Assembly (NCBI GenBank): GCA_026708035.1
Contig: JAPOVQ010000011.1
Span: forward strand, 1-64,000
DNA from: Chloroflexota bacterium
GTDB taxonomy: Bacteria > Chloroflexota > UBA11872
Reading direction: 5' to 3'
Length of the DNA: 64,000 nucleotides
Shown: positions 8,390-16,850 of the stretch, in pieces
Numbering within the stretch: position 1 is the stretch's first letter
How the letters are laid out: each line of letters opens with the position of its first letter
The notes under the pieces: model-generated
Seen by the model: the letters and a program-made list of their open reading frames with translations, nothing else
What the model was told of the DNA's origin: nothing
Databases searched by the model: none
Made by a program: the position numbers and the translations under genes

Positions 8390-8880
8390 ACGCGCTGCTC
8401 GAGGCGCGGACGTTGCTTCGCGAGCTAGGCCTCAGCGGCCGCCGATTCGACCACGATCTACTCCTAGAGCGGCTTGAAGCGCGCCTTGGGCTCGTCATCG
8501 ACGCCGTCCCCGACACTCGGCTGCCCGCCGGCGGCATCTCCGGCGCCCGCATCACGATCGATGGATCCCACGTCGTGTTTTATCCAGCCCGTGACTCCCG
8601 GCATCAGCAGTTCGCCATCATCTGCCACGAGTGTGCCCATCTACTTCTGAAACATCGCAGTCGCTCCGTCGGCGAAATGTTCGCCGGAACCGATCCCCCG
8701 TCTCCCGATGACGAGTTGGCCGCCGAAGCGCTCGGGGCCGCCCTCACACACTTCGCCAATCAACCAGAGTGGCTGCGGTCACTCGTTCAAGGCTCGGCTT
8801 CGGCCGAGTCCCGTCGCCTGCCGATGCCAATCGGCACGTGGATTCGCAAATGCTTTCGGCCCCTTGGTCCCGCCCGGTAG
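8386..8880 (+). CDS. ImmA/IrrE-family metallo-endopeptidase
   Basis: This 164-residue protein carries the zinc-peptidase motif H81-E-C-A-H85 within IICHECAHLLL, and a downstream Glu-rich helix (DDELAAEALGAALT) that could give the third ligand. ImmA/IrrE proteases cleave their partner XRE repressor after a signal such as DNA damage. The GTG start overlaps the repressor stop codon, so the two are made together. With the operators upstream, this is a self-contained induction switch. The third ligand and substrate are inferred. Confidence 0.8.
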   Translation: MNALLEARTLLRELGLSGRRFDHDLLLERLEARLGLVIDAVPDTRLPAGGISGARITIDGSHVVFYPARDSRHQQFAIICHECAHLLLKHRSRSVGEMFAGTDPPSPDDELAAEALGAALTHFANQPEWLRSLVQGSASAESRRLPMPIGTWIRKCFRPLGPAR

Positions 8881-9235
8881 GCCCGCGGATAGTCTCGATA
8901 ACACGTGTCGCTGACTTAGCCAGAGTTGCGATGCGTCGTCGGGTGGCGGACGTTGGGGCGAGGTAGTGCCAGTTCCAACGAGTCCAACTGCGTCTCCCGC
9001 TGATTGGCGACGGCGTCCATCGAGACTGACATCGCGGCCCGGCGGCTCGCCGCAGAGTTCGGGGCGTCCGCCTCACTCGACGTACACTTAGTCCCAAAGG
9101 CCAACCGCTTCCAGCAAACGCAGAATACGCACGGGCATGGTGGTCGCCGGAACGAGGCTCCGCCCTGATCCCTCCCGGTCCTGGACCATTCAACCGAATC
9201 CGTCTTGACCCTGCACCACCGACACACAGGTGACC
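8881..9235. other. Intergenic, no gene seen
   Basis: This 355-base gap lies between the ImmA-type gene and the end of the convergent broken membrane-protein gene. Open frames here are short, arginine-rich and overlapping on both strands. I see no motif, convincing ribosome site or clear hairpin terminator. Confidence 0.4.
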
Positions 9236-10497
9236 TCAGGCTTGATCACGGTGGCTCAACACGCGGCGCAGCGCGTCGACCTCCTCCCAGGCAGCAAATT
9301 GCTGCTCGACTGCTGCCAACGCGCTTGCTGTACACGCCGAGCGTTCTTCGCGGGGATCCCAGAGATTCACGCTTCCGATAAAGATGTCCGTGACCTTGAG
9401 CAATCTGGCGGCCCGAGTCTGTGGGTCGTCGCTCGCCGCCTCCCTTAGCAATCCGAACGTGTCCGACGGCACACATACCGTGCGACCAACCAAGGGATGC
9501 AGGCTCTGGCCGTGGGCACATTCCTGAATGGGACTTCGGCCGTCCGTGGAGCCGATCTGCATGCCATCGGGCGTACGCAGCTCAAAGTCGGTATGCAAGA
9601 GCGTTGCGGCCAGGCGGAGGTTCGCCAACTCATCAAAGCCGTAGCCCTGCACTCGAGCGGCCTGCTCGGCAAGCGCAATAAGGGCACTCCGCCAGCCTAG
9701 ATCTCGAGCCTGCGCCACGTCGCTCTTGGTCTGCAGGGCAAAGGCGATCGCGAAGCCGCGCGCTTCCGTTGCGTCAATGCGGGCTGCGAGCGTCAGTAGA
9801 GGCTCCGGCGTTACGAGGGCCAGCACAAACAGCACGCAGAATCCGAACAGCGCCACGGAAAGTACGTGCTCGGCCACAGCGCGCTGAAACCGCGCCACTC
9901 CAGCTGCACGCCCACGAAAAGCAGCGCCTTGATGCCAGCACAAGCGAGAGCCGCCGCCACCACCGCATGCAGCAGTCGGAGGCACATGAGTTGTGGCAAC
10001 GTGAGTTCGGTCCGGGCGCGGCATCGCCCGAGTTCGCGCAGGCTGCCACCGGTCGCCGCAACGTAGGTGAAGTACAGAACCAGTCCCAGCCAGACCTCCC
10101 AGTTCGACTGTTCCCGACGCTCAACGACGGCGCCGTGTCCCGGCAACCACCAGACGAGAAGTCCTGCCGCCAGGGCCGCCAGCATGATCGACGGCCGTGC
10201 GCGCTTCCATATCCCAAAGCGAGTGACGCCGAGGGACACGACGAGAATGACCACGACATTGCCGAGATTCACCAGCAGTCGGCGAATGTCCGCGTCGCCC
10301 CCCACCGCTTCCAGCAATGGCCAGACTGCCTCGGTCACGGCCGTAGCGGCCCATGCGCAGCAGCCAGCCAGCGCCAACCATTGGTCGCACGTCCGACGAC
10401 CGTGGCGAATCCGGCAGATCACGACCACAGCACCAAGGACGGCGCACGTCGCCTGCAACAGATGCCAGAGCACCGTCGGTGGCACCTTCACATCCAC
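9236..10497 (-). pseudogene. Frameshifted 7TM protein with degenerate HD-GYP-like tail
   Basis: Two overlapping minus-strand frames together read as one protein. The 5' frame (10497 to about 9890) gives six membrane helices. The second frame (about 9890 to 9236) continues with a seventh helix (HVLSVALFGFCVLFVLALV) and a soluble domain, so a frameshift lies near 9870-9905. Seven-helix proteins of the MAB_1171c type commonly neighbour XRE/ImmA pairs in actinobacteria, which fits this position. The soluble part weakly resembles an HD-GYP fold (LRLAATLLHTD, then HPLVGR, then LLKVTDIF), but the catalytic His-Asp is changed to His-Thr. The frameshift could be real decay or a base error. Confidence 0.55.
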
Positions 10498-10689
10498 CCG
10501 TCAGGGCCGCGGTCGGGGCAACCAGAACGTGGCGTCGCAGGCCCAACAGTCAACGCTCATTCCCACAAGGGCGGCTGAACTGCGACTCGACAATCGTCCG
10601 CGTCGTTCAGGTCGGGCCGAATCTAGGTGCATTCGTGCAGCGGCATGCGGGCCGAGGCTTCGGCTTTATCGTAGGTCTGGGATCGAAGG

Positions 10690-10800
10690 AGGAGCAGATG
10701 CGCCTCGACCGCACATCGAACCGTCGGGCGATCTGCGCCCACGGCAGGCCGGACTGCTCCTTGAACCGCTCCGGGCGCTGAAGGAAGTCAGCGGGGACCG
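10690..10800 (-). pseudogene. Relic of a small XRE-type helix-turn-helix protein
   Basis: A minus-strand frame holds a short segment (FLQRPERFKEQSGLPWAQIA and the next 10 residues) that resembles the N-terminal helix-turn-helix of small actinobacterial XRE proteins. The usual second half is missing in this frame and is not intact in the others. No proper start is visible. It marks the start of a degraded stretch. Confidence 0.3.
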
Positions 10801-10999
10801 CGCGGGCTCTTCTGTGCGCTGTCGCGGCCCTAGCATGGCCTCCCTCAGGATTTCGTGGACTCCTTTCAGCCGGAGCTTTGCCTCGTCTGATCTTCCATCC
10901 CACGCACGTTGGTTCGGGATCCGCCACCCGCCCCCCACGGCTGCGGAGTGTTCCATCCTGGTGAGGTAGGCCAATCTCGCCCAAACATCCATTTATGCG

Positions 11000-12110
11000 G
11001 GCGTTTTCGCGTTACCTGGACTGCGGTCTTCTCTCCCGGAATAGCCGGAGCGAATTGCAGGTAGTAGTCAGTCTCTCCGTCCTGCTTGGCCGCCAAGTTT
11101 ACGTAGTGGCATCCCGCGTCGAGAGTGGTGCTAAGCCACTCAATGGGTTGGTCGGTGTTGGGCTTCTTGGGAGGGCCGGACACGGCTACCTAGTTGCCGT
11201 CCGCATCCTCCACTTAGGCCAGGAGGTCGATAGTCTGGTCCCGCACCCCCAGGCCCAGCACGTAGCGATCGTCGGCGGTGATGGTGAAGGAGTCCGCCCC
11301 GGCGTCGTTGGCCTTATCCAGGAAGTAGCCCGGGAAGGACAGTCGCCCATGAGACGGAGACTGGGCACCCAGGGACACCGCGCCCGCACGAGTCCCGTCC
11401 GGATCCTGTCCACGTCGGCCACGGAGACATTCACCATCGCAGAGCCGCTGCCGCCGGTGCCGTCGTCGGCCTGCACGGTGATGGTGTAGGAGGATGTGCC
11501 CGGCAGTCTAGTCTGGCGGCCATAGCACCCGTCCCGGTGCCCCAATTCACGCCGAACTTTCCGTGGCCATTCCCCGCCGTGGCCAAAACTGTCAGCGTTT
11601 ACTTATCAGCACCGGCAGCCGATACGCTAACCACAGAATAGCCAAACGAGGCATCCTCCGCCACATAGAAGCCGCAGATTCAACTGCCGAATACAGGGAG
11701 CGTGGGCAGCGTCCCCAGCCCAAAGCGAACATGGAAGTCCGTCGCCCCGTCCTCCATCGTCTCCTCCCGGATGTAGTAGATCCCAGCGTCAATGGACGTC
11801 TTCAGCCACTCAATGTTCAGGCTCAATTTGACGTCCACCCGTAGGCCTGACTTGACCACGATGTTCCCGTCAACATCCATCGGTCAGCAGTTCAGATTGC
11901 TGTTCTGGCCCCACACCCTCAAGTCTAGAGTGTAACGAACGCCGGTGATGAAGGCGCAGTAGCCCATTTGATTCCTCGTTAGCCCGCTCCCGAGATTTGC
12001 TACTCCGTTGTCCGGGGCTCCGGATGTCCAGGGACACCACCCCAGCGCGGTGCCGTCCGGGACCCGAGGCATGTGGGGACATTCAGTGGCTACTATCCTT
12101 GGCTGGTGTA
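11000..12110 (-). pseudogene. Decayed cadherin-like tandem-repeat surface protein
   Basis: Read across minus-strand frames, the order is as follows. A repeat unit (about 11960-11690) contains IEWLKTSIDAGIYYI. A cadherin-type domain (about 11690-11400) runs from VAEDASFGYSVVSVSAAGAD through GKFGVNWGTGTGAM to SYTITVQADDGTGGSGSAMV and a DVD terminus. A second copy of the repeat unit (about 11290-11010) contains IEWLSTTLDAGCHYV and DGETDYYLQF. Stop codons (for example in LLA-stop-VEDADGN) and frame changes interrupt it, and no start or export signal survives. Such domains normally form large secreted or surface-anchored proteins, so this is an internal fragment of a dead gene. Confidence 0.6.
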
Positions 12111-13499
12111 GGCCACATGGCATTTCCAGCTGCTCCAAAGATCACAGGCAACAGTACATCCACAATAGCATCTTTGATGAGGCCAAGATGGTCACCAATC
12201 TCTAGATCCAGCGCCAGGATGGAGACTCAACTGTGCAATAGAAGTATGGTTACATCTACGGTGGCGTAAAAGGCTACACTAGCTTCCCAGTATCATTGGG
12301 TGAGTTGCTCCCTATCGATAGCCCTATTCTCTTTGAGCTTGCAACGGTGTTGAATCCCAACGCCATCACAAACGCACTGACCATCAGAATGTCGAGGTAG
12401 AACCAGATGTTCTCCGGGTCGTAGACAAGACTTACAGCGGGTTGATGACAAAATATGCCTCCGCCGTGACAGGTATCCCCATTAGCTAGGCCTCCATCAA
12501 TCGGTACAACGTTACAACCTCCGCTTTAGGATCTAGGCATTCCTATACGTCATGGCACTGAATCCCATATATCAGCCGTTCTGGCAACCGTTGTGCAGGG
12601 CCGTCAAGGCGCGTCCGTCCAAGACTGACACGAATGGTCCGTTTGGTCATCTGACTCGACTTCCATGTGCACTCCTTGATTCTCAGTCGTTACCTTTCAG
12701 CAACCGTATGGCTGCATCCCCCTGTGAAGGTGAACTCGACCATTATATCCCTCGTGCCTGTCTGCTAGTGTTGCCAAAGCCATCGATGACTCAGCCAGAT
12801 CCCACGCCGACGACTCTGGACAGTAGATGCATGAGTTTTCCCCTCACAGGCGATTCGCGAGCGGAACCAATTTGCCCGGGAATTGCTGCAAGACCAGTCA
12901 TGTCGGATGCAGCCACAAATTCTTGGCCAACCTGCGTCACGCAGGCAATTTGGTCAAGGGATTCGGACATCGCCAGTTTCCTTCTAAAGGCGTGGCTTCC
13001 CCGCGTCCGCCGTCTGCCGATCCTGCGCTTCGCCCTCCGTCAGGCAGTAGCCCACGCGAGCCTTGTTGAAGGCGTGGACGGGCAAATTGGCCTTGTCACC
13101 TAGCATTGGGCGCCGCCTGCTAACGATGTTGCGCACTGGCCCCGTGTCGCGCGACTCTCCCAGGCCTGAATCCCATTGCAGCAGCTGGTCGTAGTGCAGC
13201 CACCTACCGACATAGTCCGACGAGCTCGGCCGGCGTCCGGCACTCAGTGGCCGTCACGCTCTGCCACTGTGAATGGGCATAGGGTGTAGTCGGTGGCTAG
13301 GTCGCCCAGCGCGTAGGGTTCGGTGACCTCGGCATGATCGGGGGTGCCACGGCGACTGCGGCGCTTCGAGGGTGCGGCTATACCGTGGCCGCGGAGGAGT
13401 TGGGCGAGGAGGACGTTAGCTGCCTCTTCGCAGATGGTTTCGGAGTCGTGCTTCCTAACCACCATCGCCAATTGCACCGCCGCTGAGAGCTCCTGGAAC
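12111..13499. other. Degraded stretch without an intact gene
   Basis: This region is poorer in GC than its neighbours and full of stops on both strands. Short stretches look like former coding sequence: plus strand near 12160-12390 (including GYIYGGVKGYTSFPVSLGEL), minus strand near 13020-13090, and the minus-strand ORF 13244-13477, which has a protein-like composition and could be a remnant of the neighbouring XRE gene's tail. None could be assigned to a family. Confidence 0.35.
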
Positions 13500-13945
13500 C
13501 GTGATCAGCGGGATACCGTAGTTGGAACAGAAGTGTTCGCCGCCACGCCCAATGCGTTCACGACCTCTTTGATCCGAGTCAGGCTTGCCGACGCGTAGTC
13601 CGTCGCCTCGTACCGCTGTATCTGCTGCTCCTTCAGGCTGAGTCGCTCCGCTAAGTCTCTCTGGCTCAAGCCTTACGAGATGCGAGCCTTGACCAGAGTG
13701 GCCGGCAACTTGGCGACGACGTTCAGGTCCTCGATCTCGAAGTTGCCAGCCTTTAGGGACTCATACTCGCTCAATTGTTCCTGAAGGTCTGCCAGCTGGC
13801 GTCGCACGGCGTCCTCCCGCGCCCTGGCGATGAGAGGGTGCGCCCGCTCGGGTTCCCCAGAGCGCTGCGTCAAGCCGGCAAGGGTCTCCGAGAACCGCTA
13901 CGCCTGACTCTTGGTGATCCGGTACTGCCGTTCGTTCTTGATCAT
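13500..13945 (-). pseudogene. XRE-type antitoxin-like gene, interrupted by stops
   Basis: From ATG at 13945 the frame reads as an XRE protein with a long N-terminal helical region (starting MIKNERQYRITKSQA, later DAVRRQLADLQEQLSEYESL) and a helix-turn-helix (GLSQRDLAERLSLKEQQIQR). In-frame stops follow KSQA, where the family would have Glu, and ARIS just before the helix-turn-helix. The start overlaps the stop of the upstream nucleotidyltransferase-like gene (ATGA), so a toxin-antitoxin operon layout is still visible although both genes are broken. Confidence 0.6.
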
Positions 13946-14356
13946 GCGAGGCCTCCCAGGTCTATGGCGACGATCCCTTTGGGCTTCCCGGTTTCCCTGT
14001 CTGACTAAGTGAACTCGAGAAACGACAGGCCGTCTGCGTCAGCGATGACCGAGGCTGGAAAAAGCGAGTCCCGATACTTCGCCTTCTGGGTGGCTCGCCC
14101 CGGATCGAAGGTCAGGAGCACGGAATCGAGGGCCGCCGGATCGACGCCAGCCCCGGCCCAGCAGGCGTCGTAGTCGTTGGGCCTCGTCGTGCCCGTCACG
14201 AAGCTCCCATCGACTTAGGCGGTCCGGCAGCCCGCGCCCTTCAAGTTCTCCAGCGCGGCCTCCAAGGAGTGTTCCGAACCCATACTGCAACTCCCCCCAG
14301 CTAGCCCAGTGCACGCCGGGCGGAAGGAGTCCGTCGGCACCTAACTGGGAAATCAC
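13942..14356 (-). pseudogene. Nucleotidyltransferase-like (DUF6932-type) toxin gene, broken
   Basis: The 5' part (from GTG at 14356) reads ISQLGADGLLPPGVHWASW, then the frame shifts. In the next frame the signature GSFVTGTTRPNDYDACW appears, preceded by a stop where a Tyr would be expected. The 3' part continues through GRATQKAKY and SFLEF to IVAIDLGGLA, with a further stop after FLEFT. The GS...DxD-type signature is that of minimal nucleotidyltransferases paired with XRE proteins of the kind encoded next. One frameshift plus at least two stops make this a pseudogene. Confidence 0.6.
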
Positions 14357-14668
14357 TCTTGGACAGCGACATCATTGTGTAGAAGGTGCGTCACGCGTCG
14401 AGCAGTCGTCGTATTTCTGCTGCCGTGCCACCGACCGGGCAGCGTCTCCAGCCCGTGTCCTCCATCGACCCACCAGGCTAGAGGAAATTGAGGGCTTTCG
14501 CCCTGCGATTCTGCGTGGCGCTGCAACCCCGGACATCCATTGCGCGTTGTCGACACCGTAGGCCGATGTCCGAACGGCCGCCAAAAAGGCACAATTGGCG
14601 CACCCAGAAGCGCGAGCTACGGTGCCGTTGGGTGGCCAATGACGACCACCTAGAGGAAGGAGGCTCCC
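14357..14668. other. Intergenic, promoter side of the 14.67 kb cluster
   Basis: This stretch lies between the broken toxin gene and the first intact ORF of the plus-strand cluster. Open frames are overlapping and arginine-rich. Only the ribosome site at its right edge (AAGGAGG, 14657-14663) is convincing. A promoter is expected here but I cannot identify one. Confidence 0.35.
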
Positions 14669-14803
14669 ATGCCTCACGTACTCACCCGCACACGGGCCGT
14701 GGTCGGCGGCGGAATTATGGCGGTGCTCCTCTTGGCCTGTTTCGGCGCGCAGTTCGCGCGCAAGCGGCATACCTCGCTCCGGCACACCCCGGAGGATCGA
14801 TAG
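14669..14803 (+). CDS. 44-residue single-helix membrane protein
   Basis: ATG at 14669 has a strong ribosome site (AAGGAGG, 5 bases upstream). The product has a basic N-terminus, one hydrophobic helix (VVGGGIMAVLLLACFGAQF) and a basic tail. The Cys in the helix could belong to a lipobox-like site, but the context is weak. The TAG stop is in frame with the next gene, whose frame is open from that stop onward. The two could once have been one gene, or could be joined by readthrough. No family is recognised. Confidence 0.55.
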   Translation: MPHVLTRTRAVVGGGIMAVLLLACFGAQFARKRHTSLRHTPEDR

Positions 14804-14848
14804 CGGGTCGCCAAGACATCCCTCACGGGCGCCGGACACCTAGTCGTC

Positions 14849-15439
14849 GTGCTGGCGCTCGCGGTGACTGCCGCGGCACTCTCCGTCAACGCGGCAATGG
14901 CGGTGCTCCAACATCGCCAGACCGCCGAGGTGACGGAGCTACCCGCCGGCGGACCCATCGAGGAGCCGGCAGTGGGCGCGTTCCAGGTCACGAGTGAGAT
15001 CACCGAGATCTCGGTCGAACGAGCCATGGAAGCCGGCGACGAGTCCGGCCCTCCCATCGAAGGATTCGAGACACCCGTTGTAATTGAAGGCCAAGGCACG
15101 ACGCCTATGGCCGCCACTCTCGATCCTGGTCTATGGATCGCGGAAGTCAGATTCTTCGACTACACCTCACCAACGCTGGGCACGATCCCGGGCGTGAACA
15201 TCAGGTCCCGGGAGGGGATGGGTGGCATGCGCTGGAGCTCGAGCGGAAGCGCAACGTCCTGGGCCGCGCTCCACGTTGGCGGCTGGATCCCCACGCAGAT
15301 CCCCGGCTTTACGCCAGGCGCGGTGATCGTGAACGTCGACGCCATCCCCGAGGACGTGCAGTGGCTCGTGCGCTTCAGGCGTCTTGGCGAACTCGAGAGG
15401 CCCGACGGCGCCCTCAATTGGAGTGATGTGAGGCGCTGA
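14849..15439 (+). CDS. Membrane-anchored beta-rich protein, type 1 copy A
   Basis: The product is 196 residues from GTG 14849. It has an N-terminal membrane helix (ALAVTAAALSVNAAMAVLQ), an acidic linker, and a beta-rich domain containing LDPGLWIAEVRFFDY, PGAVIVNVDAIPEDVQWLV and RRLGELE. It is a clear paralogue of the gene at 16851-17405, sharing ALSVNAA..VLQ, GLWI..VRF.DY, a G.IP..N segment and W..F.R.GEL. The true start is uncertain: upstream codons resemble the paralogue's N-terminus back to a TAG at 14801, with no start codon among them. The helix suggests a membrane protein with an outside domain. Function unknown. Confidence 0.6.
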   Translation: MLALAVTAAALSVNAAMAVLQHRQTAEVTELPAGGPIEEPAVGAFQVTSEITEISVERAMEAGDESGPPIEGFETPVVIEGQGTTPMAATLDPGLWIAEVRFFDYTSPTLGTIPGVNIRSREGMGGMRWSSSGSATSWAALHVGGWIPTQIPGFTPGAVIVNVDAIPEDVQWLVRFRRLGELERPDGALNWSDVRR

Positions 15440-15596
15440 TGTCGGCTGAGTCATCCGCACCGCCTGGCGTCGTCAATCGGAGTGGGATGACGAGCCGTGG
15501 CGGCAGCCTTGGCGGTGCCGACCGGCAACCGAGGCGCCGGGCCGGTGGGATGGCCACCCGCCGGCCCGGGCGCGACGAACGACAAGGAGATTCACC

Positions 15597-15689
15597 ATGA
15601 AGCGACGATTTCTCACAGCGACGGTCCTGATGGTCGTCGGGATCTGGCTGGCGGCGACGGCCGTGGCCAGCGCGGGAATCGCTGGGTAG
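15597..15689 (+). CDS. 30-residue signal-peptide-like microprotein
   Basis: ATG at 15597 follows AAGGAGA with a 6-base gap, a good ribosome site. The peptide is MKRRF, a hydrophobic core, then ATAVASA-GIAG. That is a complete signal peptide with a plausible cleavage site and only four residues after it. It could be a real microprotein, a leader, or the remains of a shortened secreted protein. The next small gene starts two bases after its stop. Confidence 0.45.
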   Translation: MKRRFLTATVLMVVGIWLAATAVASAGIAG

Positions 15690-15691
15690 CC

Positions 15692-15823
15692 ATGGTCAGC
15701 CTGGGACCCCTCGAAGTACTGATCATCATCTTGCTCGCCCTGCCGATCGTGGCCCTGGTGGTAGGCACCGCAGCTGCGGCACGGTACCTCTACCTCAGTT
15801 GGCGCAGGCCCGACCGAAAGTGA
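15692..15823 (+). CDS. 43-residue single-helix membrane protein
   Basis: ATG at 15692 begins a short protein: seven polar-to-neutral residues (MVSLGPL), a long hydrophobic helix (EVLIIILLALPIVALVVGTA) and a basic C-terminus (WRRPDRK). The first residues faintly resemble TatA starts, but the amphipathic helix of TatA is missing. It starts 2 bases after the preceding microprotein and ends 7 bases before the next gene, so all are probably in one transcript. Function unknown. Confidence 0.5.
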   Translation: MVSLGPLEVLIIILLALPIVALVVGTAAAARYLYLSWRRPDRK

Positions 15824-15830
15824 GCGACCG

Positions 15831-16784
15831 ATGAGTCAGCTTGGCCGGCTTGAACGGCTCGCTTGGCTGACCATCGGGTTCGTGATCGCCGGGTGCCTCG
15901 TGTGGCAGACCGTCAGCGGTGAGCTATCTCGCCGTCAGACGCGCGAATTCATGGAGATGTCCCTGCACGCCAGCATGGGCGACGAGATTGTCGTTTCCGA
16001 GGTCGTTCGTGAAGTCCCGGTCGAGGTGCTTCGCGAAGTCCCCGTCGAGCGGGTTCCGGTTCGGGCGATCCCGGGCAGCGACGAGATCGTCACCAGCAAG
16101 GTCACGAACATTGTGCCTCCAGACGTGACGGACCCGACGCCGCCAGACCTCTGCGAATCCGTCGACCTGACGGGCGTCGGTTTTGGCAATGAGGTCCGCG
16201 ACCTTGCGCCCGGCGTCTACACCGCCACGATCCACGGCGACACTTTTGCCCTCGACGTCACCATGGAGTCCGTCGACGGGCGTAGCCGGTTCAACTGGGG
16301 ACGTACGGCGTCGGTGTCGTCAGCGGTGGGCGATCACGCCGATGCAGCGCTATTCGTGGGCCCCACGCGCATCACCGTGAGTCCGCCCGGTCCCGATGTG
16401 CGCTGGGGAATCGTGATCGAGCGCCTCGATTCCGAGAGCGACGCGACGCCGATCAGGGTCGAGGTCGTCGGCGACGAGGCGGCGATCGCGGACCTGTCGC
16501 CGGGCCTCTGGCGGGTGGACCTGGTGTGGACATCCGGGGACCGGCCAGCCAACTGGGTGTGGGACGCCAGCATCGAGTCGGTGGCGGGATTCGGCGGCGG
16601 GCCATGGGGTGGCGGGTGCACCGTGATTCACGTGGGGCCCAGTGCCAATCAGCCCTTTTCCGGAATTCGCCTGGATCCCGGCGAGGTGGCGGTCACCGCC
16701 AACGTGCCGCCGGACTTCACCTGGGCGGTGGCGTTCACGCCGTTTCCCACCGGCGCCGATGATGACGGCGAGTGTCTCTGGTGA
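15831..16784 (+). CDS. Membrane-anchored beta-rich protein, type 2 copy A (two domains)
   Basis: The product is 317 residues. An N-terminal membrane helix containing CLVWQTV is followed by a stalk with repeated REVPVE units (about residues 60-80), then two related beta-rich domains. The first has LAPGVYTATI and later VRWGIVIERL. The second has LSPGLWRVDLVW, LDPGEVAVTANV and FTWAVAFTPF. The VWQTV helix and the domain pattern link it to the gene at 17509-18003. REVPVE-like stalks are seen in several bacterial surface proteins. This suggests a protein projecting from the membrane, but no function is known to me. Confidence 0.6.
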   Translation: MSQLGRLERLAWLTIGFVIAGCLVWQTVSGELSRRQTREFMEMSLHASMGDEIVVSEVVREVPVEVLREVPVERVPVRAIPGSDEIVTSKVTNIVPPDVTDPTPPDLCESVDLTGVGFGNEVRDLAPGVYTATIHGDTFALDVTMESVDGRSRFNWGRTASVSSAVGDHADAALFVGPTRITVSPPGPDVRWGIVIERLDSESDATPIRVEVVGDEAAIADLSPGLWRVDLVWTSGDRPANWVWDASIESVAGFGGGPWGGGCTVIHVGPSANQPFSGIRLDPGEVAVTANVPPDFTWAVAFTPFPTGADDDGECLW

Positions 16785-16850
16785 CTCCAGCCGCCCGGTG
16801 CTGGCGGCAACTGCGCCAAGCCCTGAGACCCAACCAAAGGAGCTGACGAC

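Noticed and set aside
8744-9193. 149-codon minus-strand ORF overlapping the ImmA-type gene
   Set aside because: It is Arg/Ser/Pro-rich, overlaps a gene with a catalytic motif, and has no ribosome site.
12552-13103. 183-codon plus-strand ORF in the degraded stretch
   Set aside because: The product has no domain or ribosome site and mixed composition. It looks like chance in lower-GC, decayed DNA.
15692-15823. TatA-like translocase subunit
   Set aside because: Only the first residues resemble TatA. The hinge and amphipathic helix are missing and no TatC is nearby.
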